Shown here: piece by piece, positions 12,920 to 38,780 of the stretch
How positions within the stretch are numbered: the stretch's first letter is position 1
Layout of the letters: every line of letters begins with the position of its first letter
Source: Paralichthys olivaceus
Lineage: Eukaryota; Chordata; Actinopteri; Pleuronectiformes; Paralichthyidae
Assembly (NCBI RefSeq): GCF_024713975.1
Contig: NC_091104.1
Location: 8,823,580-8,887,579 of the forward strand
Direction: 5' to 3'
Length of the DNA stretch: 64,000 nucleotides
Notes under the pieces: model-generated
Database searches by the model: none
What the model saw: only the letters and a program-made list of their open reading frames with translations
Told to the model about the DNA's origin: nothing
Translations under genes and position numbers: made by a program

Positions 12920-13238
12920 AGAGGAGGAGGAGGATGTTTATTTCTTCATCAGCCACCTCCCTGTATTGGCCCAGTTTTTATGTTTTCTATAATCAAACAT
13001 AAGCAAAGACAAACTCTACATCACAAATGATCGACAATGAAAACTTGTAATTGGTCCAAACGTGCGTATGAATCTGTATCAAAATGTGACTCATTAAATA
13101 AAACAGAATGGAGAACATTAATGAGCAACTATAAAAAAAAAAGAAACCTTTGAAAATGTCTGACACCAAAATGAACCGTTGGTACAGTTCAGTGTTTGTG
13201 TTGTTTCCTTGTTAATGTTCAGGTCCAGTTTCAGAAGT
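12920..13238 (-). other. Probable hltf 3'UTR
   Basis: Minus-strand sequence after the hltf stop. An AATAAA signal on the minus strand (TTTATT at 12937-12942) gives a plausible 3' end near 12.92 kb, about 0.8 kb from the gyg1 end. Confidence 0.5.
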
Positions 13239-22088
<8,850 letters not shown>

Positions 22089-22563
22089 CTGGACACCTGG
22101 ACAAGACACGGAGACAGAGAGAGGGATGGAAGTTTGGACAGGCAGCAGAGATCAGCTGACAAGATAAACAACCCCCCGGTCGGGGATGGAGCTGTGGGAT
22201 CCAATGACAGGAAACATCCAGGAACCAAAACTTTACAACACAGGAAACAGGAAACGTTTAGGCAGGTGCACAATTTATAGCTTTGAGGGTTGTAGCTACA
22301 GAAAACTAGCATCACCGAACCGACAAGGTAACACAGTCAACTGGACAAGTGACCGAGCATTCACAACAAACACTCGTCAGTAGAAGTGAAGTTCAGCCTG
22401 ACAGACGGTTTGAGATGTTAGCATTAGCTTGCGGTTTGATTTAACGTTAGTAAGTTGTTAGCTAAGTTAACCCTGCGCTGTTTGGTCTGCGGCTGCGTTC
22501 ACACACACAGCTACAGAGAAAGTGCACACGTGGTTTCACTGTTGTGTAACTACTCGTTCTTAC

Positions 22564-23579
22564 TGTTTCCTCCTCTGGATCGTAGTTTGTTTATTTCTGC
22601 TGTTTGAGCTTCTGTCTCTCTGTTGCTCCTGGATCCAGGAGTCAGCTGCAGTTAGTCTGAAACGTCCGGTAGTAGCCTTCAAAATAAAATCTAATTCGTG
22701 ATTTTTTTTTTTTTTAAGGATACAAACTACAAATTCTTTGTTTATGGGTCTGTATCTAGATTTATAAAAATAACCTACACTACAAAACATGTCTGGTCTG
22801 TATAAGCATTTATTATTGGTGTTATAGTTGTATCCCATAGCTTCTGGTAGTCATAGCGAGCAGCCAAGTAAAACATCACCAATTACTAAGTGTATTCATT
22901 TTATAAATAATCAAAGGTTTTTTATTTTCCAATATTCATTAAAATGCACTTTTCTCAGTTTTGACATGGCAGATTGTTAATTAAGTCTATAGACTGGCTG
23001 CAGTTACAGGTGATAAACCCCACCTCCTCCATGTTAGTGGATGGAACATGGACCAAACTAAAAGGCTCACGTCGAATAAACTTTTTTATTTCTGTCATTT
23101 TAGGTAGTGTGATAGGAACTACTGATGTTCATCCAAGTGGCGTTTTTTCCATTAAAGTTTATGTGTAAATAATAATAATATAAATGTGAACAATTGATGC
23201 AATAAAATCAGGCAGTAATGTCACGACTGACAGCCGAGACTGACTCGCAATTAGTTGAGTGTGCGTAATGGGTGGGACCTCACTACCTCTGCCAATCGCG
23301 GCTGCACAGATTCCAAATGCAAGATGGTGGCGTTCATGTCTTGGATATTTTTGGCTTCGTATCTGGACAGTGAGACTCAGTGGAGACGTATCGTCCATTT
23401 GTATACGCAGCCAATGGTTAATTCAGAAATTATTATTCGAATATGAATCAATAGTGGAAATAATAATAGATATATTTATTTGTATAATGGTATGGATATA
23501 TATGAAAGTCTGAAACAAATATAGTTTTTGAAAATATTGTGCTTACTAAAGTTTTAACTTTATTTTGAAAACTAAGGAC
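22564..23579. other. hltf untranslated exon 1 and hltf-pak2 head-to-head interval
   Basis: On the minus strand a strong donor (AAACA|GTAAGA, exon end 22564) follows about 100-130 nt that could be the untranslated first hltf exon, spliced to the acceptor at 22097 just before the hltf ATG. The rest, to about 23.58 kb, is AT-rich with no gene-like frame and separates hltf from pak2. Confidence 0.45.
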
Positions 23580-23911
23580 ACGCCTCCTGCACGTTTACGC
23601 GGCCTCTGAGTTTCGCGCACCAGGCGCTACGGAAGCCGCGAGCTCCCGGTTCCTCGGTTGTTCAGTCTACGACTTTCCGGTTCCTCTTCGCCTGGTTCCT
23701 CTCCCGGGCCGAGCAGACAGAGAAGCCCAGGCCCAGAGCCCACTCAGGGGGGTGGGAGAAGCTGGACCAAAGTGACGGTAGATAGTTGTTTTCACTCCGG
23801 TTCGGGTCTGTGAAACCTCGGCGTCAAATCTGGAGTTTTGAGAAGCAGCGGAAGAGACGCGGAGGAGTTTTGACCGGGGAGCGGTTGATACTTCGCGGTT
23901 GAGAGGAACCG
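23580..23911 (+). promoter_or_regulatory. pak2 promoter and untranslated first exon
   Basis: A CpG-rich block stands out from AT-rich surroundings, with repeated 'ccggttcct' motifs at about 23.65-23.70 kb. It ends in a good donor: GGAACCG|GTGAGT, exon end 23911. It opens a 5.2-kb intron leading to the first pak2 coding exon. A second donor-like end at 27536 (AAACAG|GTGAGT) could mark an alternative leader exon. Assignment to pak2 rests on position and strand. Confidence 0.6.
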
Positions 23912-24418
23912 GTGAGTTGAGCTTCCCCCACTGATTTCACTCAGTCTGATCTGAACCAACATTGTGCTTCATCTACTTACTTCTGACTTTATCCAGACTG
24001 GGAGGGGTTCACTCCGCCAATCACGTAACAAAGACACTTTTCCTGTTTCCAAAAACAAAGAGACATCCACAGATCCTGGTGTTTGCGGCTTCTGCTGCTT
24101 TTTCGTTTAGAAGAATGGATGTGTTCATCGTTAATAACACGTGATGCACGAACTTAACATGTGTGATGACATACAGCAGAGACTGGTCTGCACCATTTCA
24201 ATCGACGGGCCTTTAAATGTCTGGTTCAACACAAACAGCAGCATACACTGTTTCCAACATGCAGTGAGGAATGATGGGTATTTTTCCAGCTCTCACTTAT
24301 AATGTTACTTCACTTTTGAGGTTTATTATTCACAGAAACACCATGTTTCTGTGAAACAAGTACTTTTGACACTTAACCGCAGTATAGTTTTGTACTTTTA
24401 CTCACTGTAGGATTTTGA

Positions 24419-24798
24419 TTTAAAGGTCCAGTGTGTAAGATTTAGGTGAAAGGGAACTATTGGCAGAAATGTAATGTAGTTTAATTTAATGATGTTTTCA
24501 GTAGTTTGTTTCATCTCATTTTCATCTCTAAATTGTGGTTTTCTTTACCCCAGAAAAGACCCTTTATATTTAAATACTTTATCTTTACATCGAGGGGACC
24601 CTCTCTACGGAGGCCGCCATGTTTGTTACATTAGTCCAGACTGAACAAACTAAACACCTTTTTAGTTTTTATGACAATTAAAGGCTACCTCGGGTTCTTT
24701 TTCATGTTTGGAAGGAGAGGGTGAGGTGAGGGGTGTTCAGCTGCAACATGCAATTTCATCACTAGATATCACAAAATTCTACACACTGTTCCTTTAAA
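24419..24798. mobile_element. MITE-like element with terminal inverted repeats, pak2 intron 1
   Basis: The left end TTTAAAGGTCCAGTGTGTA and the right end (read on the opposite strand) TTTAAAGGAACAGTGTGTA match at 17 of 19 positions, enclosing about 380 bp without coding capacity. This has the form of a non-autonomous DNA transposon. I recognise these ends from a very common teleost repeat. No clear target-site duplication outside TTTAAA. Confidence 0.75.
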
Positions 24799-27700
24799 GA
24801 CTTCCACATGTAATAGTACTTAGATGTTGTTATAACCACGTCAGACTAAGAGCAGCAGTGATCTGGCTCAAAGCTGAAGTATTGAGAAGAAATCAGACAT
24901 GTCCTGTTAAACCAAAAGCTTAGTTTAAAAGTTAAAGAAAGTAAAAGATTTATTGGTTGATTCAAAATGAGAGCCATTCACAGACATATCAATGTATCTG
25001 CGTTTATGTTTCCCGGTATGAAAACTTAGATATTACACAATGAAAAATAAAAATCTGAATTTTGTGTTTTCTATGTAAAGTTTATCGTAAAACTGTTAAA
25101 TATCAATCCTCGATCACAGTCCTTTGTCATAAGGGTCCACAATGACACCTTGGTAATCAAGCCAATTTTTTTTAAATATCTATGTTGGCTGATATCTGTA
25201 TGAGTCAGGGTCTTGTGAAAATACTGACTTATTCCTGGAAATGCAAAGAAAGTTTCAAATATCTCCAATAATTAACAATTGAATTGGTGCAAAACAATGA
25301 TTGTTTTGCTTGATCCAGATTTTCAAAAGTGGAGATTTGCTTTTTTTTGTCAGATGTGTGATATTAAACTATTTTGGGATTTCTGTAAATTTTAGTCAAA
25401 ACCAGATATTTGAATATGTGACTTTTGGTTCTAGAAAACTGGAACAGTGACTACATTTATACGGACGAAAAAGACAATCAAGCAGATGGTAACTGCCGTA
25501 TGTCGATGTCACAAATAGCTGTGAAAACTCCAATAGGACGTTATTAGGACGTTTCTATGTCTACATAAGTAGAGTAAGGTCGGAACACTACACATATCTT
25601 AATTATTATTTTGAGTTTGATCTGATTTGGCTGTTAACACGGCAGACTCTTTTTTAATATTAGAATATTGGTGTCCATGTAAATGTGTCTAGCAGTGTGC
25701 GTTTCAATGGGAGAGTTAGGACTCTGTAGCTCTGTATCTCTAAATGTGATTTCTCAGTCCAGACTGTTAATCCCGCAGAGACACTGAACCAGACATTCAA
25801 ATTGCTTCTTAGACTCTGAAACTGAAACAGACTGGTGCTTTGAGTCTCCTTCTGTACCTGGGCCAAACCGTGGAGTGAAGAGGCGACAGTTTCCTGGGAC
25901 GTTGGGTTTGCCAGGTTGGAGATTTTGATCCGTGGTGATGTTGACACAGGGCTGAGGCAGCTGTTTGAATAACAGGATAAGGTGTTCAGTGTGGGTGTGC
26001 AGCTGGGCAGTATGTTTACGCTTCATTCACTGCCTGACCCGTAATCAGTGAAGTGACTTCACAGGCTACTGAGCTCAGACTGTGTGTGTCTGTGTGCACA
26101 TATATGGTGCACGTGTGTGTTTTTGTCTGATTGTATGAACCTTGTGCTTCTATCACTGAATGAAAATGAGGTGGAAGTGGTTAGCGTGTGTTTTTGTCTG
26201 TGCAGGCTTTATCACTCCTTCCAGGAAGTCCTACACAGAATTTCCTTTTATAGAAGCCAAATACAAAGGGCTTGCTGTCCACTTCCTGTAAACAGCTTGG
26301 CCGCTGTGTTTGCAGTGTTCTGGTTGGTAGAACCCCCCCCCCGCTCTTTTGGATCGCGGGGAGTTCCAGGATGAGGAAGTGTTCCTCCCCCAGTGGTGCA
26401 TGGCCAAACTCAGGGAATAGAAAGTTCTCTGACACAACGAGAAAGCGAGAGAACGAGGAACCGAAACTATGAAGGGAAGGGAGATGTGACAGGCTCTGAG
26501 GCAAGGCCATGATGAAAAAGCATGGATGTCGTTTGGATGTGAAACTGTATGATTGGTAACCAAGGAAGCAGAGACATACATGTGAAGGTGCAGCCTTCAA
26601 TTAACATATACTCAGTCCAATCTATCATTTGACAAACTGCTGTCTGGCTGATTTACTACTTGTCTTTATAACTGAGAATTCAGTATCTTCTGGTTCTGAG
26701 CTCCACTCCCTCCCGCTATCCAGAGATGAAGCCAAAGTATCCCAGACACAAAATGCTGTCATCTTGCACATTTACAGGGGGGGGCGGAGCTGTGTTAGCG
26801 ACGTCTCACGCTCAAAGACTCGGAGCAGGGGGTGGAAATGCTGGCCTAGCTCTGCTCAACATGTCACTGGGTTTATGTTGCTGTCGAGCAACTTAATCCA
26901 ATAATGGTGTCAGTAGTATGAGGGCGTGGACCGTTACACAAACACAAGCCTGCAGTGCTGATGTTTGCACCTGTCTGCTTCCCTCAAAAGATTCCGCCGC
27001 AGCACTCAGAAAACTTAGCTCAGAGCTACACGAGAGGAGTTCAAGTGTTCACAATGCAGCGCCTGTTGGGAGGGGGAGTGTGAGTTTAAGAGCAGGGCGT
27101 GTTGTGTGTGTGTGTGTGTGTGTCAGTGAGATGAACAGGAGAACACGCCTGCTGCAGCCCTGCAGCTATGGAATTCCTACGCAGAGACAACTTGTCTCAG
27201 CCTGGCGAGCCATCTCCCCCCACACACACACGAGAGAGAGAGAGAGGGAGAGAGACTTTGAAAATGCACATTAAGGCTGGACTGGGTCTAATTTTATCCA
27301 GCCAGGGCAAGAACACACTTGTCCCATCCAAGCTCACTGAGGAATGAGGCAGCCTGCTGCGACCTGCCCTGAGAATGGTGAAAAGACAGAGTGAGAGAAA
27401 GAGACGGGGGAGGATACAGTGAGAGCTAAGTAGATAAATGAGCTGTTAAGAAGCTGCACACACTTGCTGGGAACACGGCAGTTGTTTTTATCGTTTACCT
27501 GGTCTTCTGTGAGACGCAGAAAGAGGCGACAAACAGGTGAGTACGTGGCAGCTCAGATATGAGGCAAAGGAAATGAAAAGACATTTGGAGGCACAAAGAA
27601 AGCTCAGCTAGTGTCTCACGTTCTGTAGGTGGACGAGCTCCCAGGGTTGTGTTTTTATAACGATATGATTCTTGCCACGTTGGAAAGTTGGAAGTTTATG

Positions 27701-28540
27701 GGCAGTATGCGTGAACTTAAGTGTGTAAACCTGATACATGTAAGCACATAGCTGTCAGGTGAGTGAAAATGATTGCACAATGGTAACTGGGATAGTTTCG
27801 ATCCCAGTGGAAGAACACAGGGAATGTGTCAGATATAATGCAGCAGGGTGGGGAACAGTGTGAGTCGAGTCAGTGCTTGTGTGTCTGTAGCTTGTGGCAA
27901 AGGGGCTCGGTTATTGAACATAGGTAAAGAATCTCTGTCACACATCTTCACACCTGAAGTCGTCTCAGTGGAGCTGCTGCAGGAGGAGGGTTTGTGTGCA
28001 AAGATTTGGTCTCAGCCAGACCCGAGCCATGTTTTCATGTTCGGGTTCAAACATGAGCAGTGTCATCGGTGGTCAGACACAGGAAGTGAGGAAACCTTTG
28101 TTTGCTTCCTGTTTCCTGTCTGTGATGTCAGCAAGAATGTAGGTCGTGGGCTCAGAGTGAATTGAACTGCGTCCGCTGCAACATATGAAGGTTGACGAGT
28201 TTGTGTGTCTGTGTGAAGATGATCGTTTACAATCACAATATGTGGATCAAACTTGAGTGTGAAGGAAATGCATCCTGAACATGTGTAAAAATAACAACAG
28301 TTAAAGTGTAAGTGCTTCATACAAAATCCTTTACATGTAAAAGTAGAATCCTATTGTCATAGTAGGAAAGTTCAAGTGTCGTTCATGTTTTTTATTCTTT
28401 TCTCCTCTTTTTTGACACTGAAGGCTCAATAACAGAAACACATCTCTGCATAACACTTTTCCTCAAAAAAAATTCAGAAGAAACCTTCGCCAAGGCCCAA
28501 CAGTCCCCTCCAAGCAACTCACTCGTTGCCACTTTTCTCA

Positions 28541-28566
28541 GTCTCTCTCTCTCTCTCTCTCTCTCG

Positions 28567-28632
<66 letters not shown>
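28541..28632. repeat. (CT)n microsatellite in pak2 intron 1
   Basis: About 90 bp of CT units with a few CG interruptions. A short copy of the CCAAGGCCCAACAG repeat lies just to its left at 28484-28515. Confidence 0.95.
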
Positions 28633-28635
<3 letters not shown>

Positions 28636-28861
28636 TCCTCATTCATTTGAAAATGGGAACGAGACTCAACACATCACTTTTGCCCAGTCAGAGCTGCTTC
28701 CTGCTCACACTCTTTGTTCCCCACGCTGCAACACTGATCTGCACATATAGACCTGGATGGATTGGTTGGGTCGGTGTGAGTCAGTCTTTAATTTGTTGTC
28801 AGTTGTTTCTTTGTTTGTGTTACTGGAGGCTCAACTTTACTTGATGTACAGTTGTCCCTCA

Positions 28862-28975
28862 CAATCAATCAATCAAATTGTATTTGTATAGCCCATATTC
28901 ACAAATCACAATTTGTCTCATAGGGCTTTAACAGGGTGTGACATCATCTGCCCTTAACCCTCAACAAGAGTTAAA
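28862..28975 (+). repeat. Common teleost interspersed repeat fragment
   Basis: Starts with ATCAATCAATCAAATTGTAT, then 'ttgtatagcccatattcaca' and 'catagggcttta', a phrase found in many fish genomes. Only about 110 bp is kept, in pak2 intron 1 close to the first coding exon. Confidence 0.65.
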
Positions 28976-29098
28976 AAAACAACCAAAATTATTAGAGAGT
29001 ATAATTTATTGAGCGTTCCACAACAGACTTGCTCTGTGTCTTGAATGCATTCGAATTTCTGCATCCAATCCCAACTCGGCAGGTGTACGTGTGTGTAA

Positions 29099-33846
<4,748 letters not shown>

Positions 33847-35105
33847 ATCCCAGGCTCTAAAGACGATAACTAACACCAGTAACATCCAAACAAACCAGCC
33901 AGCATCCTCTACTGGTCTACGTATTATGATGATCGTCAGTAAAATCTCCACTCTTAGCAGTTGAAGCCATATTTATCTTACCGTTGTGCCTCGTTCCAAA
34001 GCTACACGCAGCCGTGCTGAATTCCATATTCGTTGCAGTCGTAGCTTCCAACACCCGTATCTCACTGAAAGTTAAACCATTCCTGTAAAGAGGTGGGACT
34101 CCAACGTTAGTCTGGTTTTATACATGAAACTTTTTAATGTTATTCAGTGGTAGATGGAAAATGTCCTTATAGCTTCAACCTTCTAACGGCAGTTTTGGCT
34201 GCTAGCAGGCACCAAAACATGCCTCTGCAATCAAACTCTCTGTGGGATCCTTTAGAAACTTCACAAACCGTCTGATGTTTATTCTTCAATGCAGTGTTTT
34301 GTCTTCATCTCTGCCTTTTGCAATAGATGCCTTAGTGTGTGTGTTGGTCTAAGTACCAGAACAATTATGTTTGAAATGATCTGTTGAACTGGAGGAAAAC
34401 CTTTTTTTTTTGTACATTATAAATTGGTAGTTTCCTGAATTTTTAAATGTCTTTTAAAAAGTATGTATATCGTTGTTTTATATTTGTGACTAACACAACA
34501 GAAGATTTTTTTTTTTTTATACCAATTCATTCTTACCTCCCTGAACGGTGTGCTTGTGCACTCCAAACCCTAAAACTGTATTGATAAGCCCTAAGAAATT
34601 GAGCCAGACCTGAGTCAATCAGTTTTAAATTTGATTAGTTTTAACGTGAGTTTGTTTTACACCTCGATTTACAGCAAGTTTAGACAATCGCTGAAAAAAA
34701 ATCACAAATGGACCTTAAATGATTTGTTAGCGTAGAACAAGCTCTTTGTTGGGTTGAAAGTCCTCTTCCATGGAGCCTGCCATGTTTCTACAGTAGCCCA
34801 AAACACAGTAGATTATTTTTTATGCCACTGTAGTTTCTCATGCACACTCGGAACGAGCGAAGGTGAAAGGAGGAGTTGTTTGCAATCTGCCTTCTCACCA
34901 CCAGACGCTAACACTGGGTGCATGCAACTATCAACATCACTATTATGTGGCTTTTGACTAGAACACATTCCATTTATACTGTATGTGTGATATGAATGAT
35001 TGAAGAATTTAAAAAGAATGCATCAAGGCTCATCATGAAAACACAACTCTTCTACTGTCAAATAAAATCCATGCATGTAAATTATTAATAAAGGCGGACC
35101 TGAAT
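33847..35105 (+). other. pak2 3'UTR
   Basis: AT-rich sequence without coding signals runs to two AATAAA signals at 35061-35066 and 35087-35092, giving a 3'UTR of about 1.25 kb. Confidence 0.7.
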
Positions 35106-35257
35106 AGACTTGTGTCTGGATTCCTGAATGGGGCTGCTGGACACGGGGTCTGGATCCTGGGTTATTACCTCTCAGGTTATTTTCTCTGTGTTTGTTTGTT
35201 TGCAGAAATTACTCAATCTAATTCCATGAATTCTTTTTTTTTTTTTTTAGAGTAGTG

Positions 35258-35525
35258 GCTCATGACCCAAGAAAAGACCAGTTAAAGTTTGGTGGCCGTC
35301 CAGATCAGGGAGCAGATCAAGGAGTTGTCTCTCACTGCATGACCACATCTTTTTCAGCATTTCCGTTGTTTTCTTTGAGAATAATTCATGGATCTTCGGG
35401 ACTGATATTTGATTGTGTAAAATCCTGTGAAATTCCAAATAAATATCCAGATCTAGTGAATTTAAATGTGGTTTCGTAAGGGGACTGTTTGGTCTTGGTG
35501 GAGGTATGAGCTCTAGTGCCCTTCT
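35258..35525 (-). repeat. Copy of the CCAAGGCCCAACAG-type repeat family, reverse orientation
   Basis: The + strand carries 'aaatatccagatctagtgaa', 'tttaaatgtggttt' and 'ggtcttggtggaggtatgag', the reverse complement of phrases in the copy at 8998-9290 and in related fish repeats. A 119-residue minus-strand frame over it (35247-35606) is a by-product of the repeat. Confidence 0.55.
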
Positions 35526-37090
35526 AGTTTCTTGATGCAGTGTCAACCAGAGAACTACAGAGAAATGAAATGCACATGAAACGAGGATGAGAGAAGGTAA
35601 AGACAAAGAAACTTCAGAGACAGACGCAGGGGATCAGAGGTAGACTTTTTTGTCTTTTGACACAAGAGGGCAGCATTCATCTTCTCACTGGATTTAATGT
35701 GCTTGAGGAAAAGTACAGACACAAAACATTGAAGTTATAGTACCACATCAACTTTGCTGCTTCAGTAAAAGATCAGTAGGTACTTGCTTTTAAATATATT
35801 TAAAATATTAAAAGTACATGTAGAGTGTATCCGATTCTGTAATGCGAGGATCTATTACATGACTAATTGAATCTCCATCCATCCTACAATCCTGCTACAG
35901 GAGGTGGGATTTAATGTCACCTGCCTGCTCTGATTGGATCAATGGACCCATTCTCCTCTCGTTCATTGATTGCTTTTAAGATTTTATTAAAAAAACAAAA
36001 CAATGTGAACGTGTCACACAATTCATTGCGAAAACGTGGTGGAATGGAAGGTACACATATTTGCTGAAATTCGTACACGGAGTAAAAGAACCTGAAAATG
36101 AATCTACTAATCTTAAGTACAAAGACAAAGTAAAGATACTGTGTCCTCACACTGCTTATTGCTAATATGGCATCACGTTCTCTGCCTTGTGTAAAATGAT
36201 TGTATTATTTACATCACATCACATAATTACGATGTGACTGATGATGTCTGATGCCGTCAGTCCACAAACTGGGTGAGATACTGGTTTGATTCTGTAACAA
36301 ATCAACAACCTCTAGAATCACTGATACAGAACTTTATGTTGGAATTATCCTTTATATCATTAACTTTTTATTAAACAGTTAAATATCAGTGTTTTTCTTT
36401 TGACAGGCGCTGGTCACCTGAACATGGTACAAAGCTCTACTTGCAGAAACTCCCACGTTCATCTCCATGTCTTCTCATCATTAGTTGACTATGATTCCAA
36501 TCATGATACAAAATGATCAATAATATATATAATTTATTTCTATTTTCATTCTCCACAGAGAAGAGAATTGACTGAAGTCTTTACCTGTGCAGGAGCACAA
36601 CCTGCAGAAAGTCCCATGTTAATCTCTATTCAGGGGGAAGTGAAACTCAGATTTAATTTCAGTTCCCTCCTCACGGCTGCACTTGGTCGCACAGTGTTCC
36701 TCACTTAGAAAAAGAAAACGGCTGACTCATATCAGACAGAAATGCAAAATACATTTACAGTATATCTCCTCCATCAGCACACAATCTACGTTTTATGACA
36801 ATTTAACATGTATGTCATTAGCTGATGAATGGGCCTGTATGGTTGTTTAGAGCAACAGTGGAACAAGCTGTGGTTTATATATCGCTGCCTTTCTGCTGCC
36901 ATCTTTATATCATCGATGAAATGCCTGCAGTTTATCAAGATGTGAAAGAAAATACATAATGATAATCCATTGTAGAGTTGGCATTGGGAGAACATGTGAG
37001 ACATGTTTAAGTTTTCTGTGGACAGATTTGAAATGGTCGAATGATCCAGAGGGAGATGAACTCTGCTTTTTCTGTTTCACATCCGCAGGT
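35526..37090. other. pak2 to Ig-cluster intergenic region
   Basis: AT-rich, no gene-like frame. Stretches such as 35760-35830 and 36050-36130 ('gtaaaagtacctgaaa'-like) look like decayed pieces of the fish repeat seen better at 58200 and 59180. Confidence 0.4.
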
Positions 37091-37094
37091 GTGT

Positions 37095-37102
37095 GTTTGC
37101 AT
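37095..37102 (+). promoter_or_regulatory. Octamer-like element of Ig V1
   Basis: GTTTGCAT, one mismatch from the light-chain octamer ATTTGCAT, about 95 bp upstream of the V1 leader ATG and in the orientation usual for light-chain V promoters. Confidence 0.55.
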
Positions 37103-37196
37103 GACTTTTGTGCATCGCTGCTCCAGAGTTTAAGTTCTCCTGCCTTACACAGAGTCCGAGCAGTTTTCACACGCTCGCACAGAAAACTGCATCAGG

Positions 37197-37650
37197 ATGA
37201 TGTTGACAGTAACTCTGAGTGTCATGATGGTTTTTCTGAGTCAGGGTGAGAGATTTTGAACATGGTGTTAATGTGTTGTCTTTATTTTCCTCCACAGGCT
37301 GTTGGAACTCTTTCCTCTGATGCTCTTTCATTCATTTCTGATTTCAGAGTCTGCTGCCAACAATTTTCTGACTCAGACCGACACAGTCAAGTCTGTTAGA
37401 CTTGGAGGGACTGTGAACATCGGAGCCAGAGGGAGTTCAAATATTGGTGGTGATCTCAGTTGGTACCTTCAGAAACCTGGACAGGCTCCCAAGCTTCTTA
37501 TATATTATGCATCAACTCTTAATTCAGGAACTCCGTCTCGATTCAGTGGCAGTAGATCTGGTTCTAGTTACACCTTAACTATCAGTGGTGTTCAGGCTGA
37601 AGATGTTGGAGATTATTACTGTCTCGGTGAACATAGTACTGGAGTGTTCA
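37197..37650 (+). CDS. Ig light-chain V segment 1, kappa-like; framework-1 Cys replaced
   Basis: Leader exon 37197-37245 ([16 protein letters not shown]) ends in GTGAGA; V exon 37348-37650 begins after TTTCAG at 37347 and reads [16 protein letters not shown] at the mature N-terminus. Framework 2 ([19 protein letters not shown]), framework 3 ([20 protein letters not shown]) and DVGDYYC are intact, and a perfect 12-bp RSS follows. At the framework-1 cysteine position the codon is GCC (Ala) in NIGAR, so the conserved intradomain disulfide cannot form. The frame is otherwise open. It may be an unusual functional V or a recently disabled one. It points away from the J-C pair's transcription direction. 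Confidence 0.85.
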
Positions 37651-37678
37651 CACAGTGATTTAGAGTCGTACAAAAACC
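37651..37678 (+). promoter_or_regulatory. V1 recombination signal sequence (12-bp spacer)
   Basis: Heptamer CACAGTG at 37651-37657, spacer of exactly 12 bp, nonamer ACAAAAACC at 37670-37678. A V with a 12-bp spacer is the kappa arrangement. Confidence 0.93.
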
Positions 37679-38249
37679 TCCCTCAGTTTGACTGAAGTGA
37701 AACTGGTCCACTGCAGCTGCACAGAGAATAACTGGTCCAGTGAACACAACACACGAGTCGTCAAGCAGAAGAATCTTAACTGAAACAAAGCCCACACACA
37801 CTTCTCATTTTGTATTCTCCTCATTCAGTTCCATCTCTGAAGCAACTCTGACTTTATTAAATAGTGATATGATGAATATTATAATCACACATTCAAAGGT
37901 GTTTTACCATTAAGCACTCACACATCAGAACATGGATGGAACTAAATATCTAAATAACTCTTATGCTAAATGTGTCATCTCCCTCTAACTTCTCAGGTTT
38001 CATTTGAAGTTTTTACTTGTGACACTTTTGTTGACAATAATATGAATTATGAGGAAAGTCCTACAAACTAATGAAATATGTGATTTTCATCATTTGAATG
38101 AAGTGAATTGTTCATCTCAGAAGTGAGGAACATGGTTTTCATGCAGATCCACACAAGAGAAATTATTGTATAAGTGGAAGTAAAACACAGATTTACATTA
38201 ATATCTTGCAGAAGAAATAAAACAGAAGCAGATGTTAGTGATGATTTCT

Positions 38250-38255
38250 TTTATT
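38250..38255 (-). promoter_or_regulatory. Poly(A) signal of the Ig light-chain constant exon
   Basis: TTTATT on the + strand is AATAAA on the minus strand, about 200 nt after the constant-exon stop. Confidence 0.55.
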
Positions 38256-38457
38256 TCAGTAAAGTAAGAATAGAAATGTGAAAAACAAATGACATATGAC
38301 ATGAAATATTTATTCTTGTTTAAAAAGTAGCACAATACAACATTGAACTGTGATAATATGTTGAAGCAAAGATATGAAGACGTGCAGAGCTGCAGTAGAA
38401 CACACGTAAATCAAACAGACCCACAGTAGAGCACAATGACTCCATCCTGTCGTCTCT

Positions 38458-38780
38458 CTACTCCGAGCAGCGGTCAGGGTCCAGGGTTTGAGTGACAGGG
38501 CTCTGTCCGTTCAGACTGGCCTCACAGCTCACTGAGGCCGCCTTGCTCCACTGCTCCACAGGGAGGCTCAGGGTGCTGCTCCAGCTGTAGTGGCCGTCCT
38601 TCCCCAGGACCTCTGGGCTGTGAGACGCCCCCGAGGAGCTGCTGCTGCCCCCAACCTTCCAGCCCAGGCTCCAGGCCGAGGGGAAGCCCCCGCTGGCCAG
38701 ACACACCAGAGTGGCACTGCCCTGCTGCAGCTCTGCACTGGAGGGGGGGAGGACGGTCAGGGTGGGCCGCACCACACCCA
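38458..38780 (-). CDS. Ig light-chain constant domain exon (CL), kappa-like
   Basis: Single C1-set Ig domain exon of 106 residues, starting after CTCCAG on the minus strand with [17 protein letters not shown]. It has the paired cysteines ([18 protein letters not shown]), the Trp in LGWKVGG, and the heavy-chain-linking cysteine near the end (PDRCSE, then stop). The phase fits the J segment at 39593-39556, whose last T combines with TG across the splice. It is read right to left, opposite to both V segments. Light-chain isotype within the teleost scheme (L1 or L3, both kappa-like) needs alignment. Confidence 0.93.

Noticed and set aside
26181..26600. 139-residue minus-strand frame in pak2 intron 1
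   Set aside because: Low-complexity composition, no known motif, overlapping frames on the same strand; most likely chance.
35247..35606. 119-residue minus-strand frame
   Set aside because: It lies over an inverted copy of a common fish repeat.
37302..37347. ATG at 37302 as V1 start ([15 protein letters not shown]...)
   Set aside because: This is intron sequence. A proper leader exon with donor lies at 37197-37245, and the acceptor at 37346-37347 joins it in phase.
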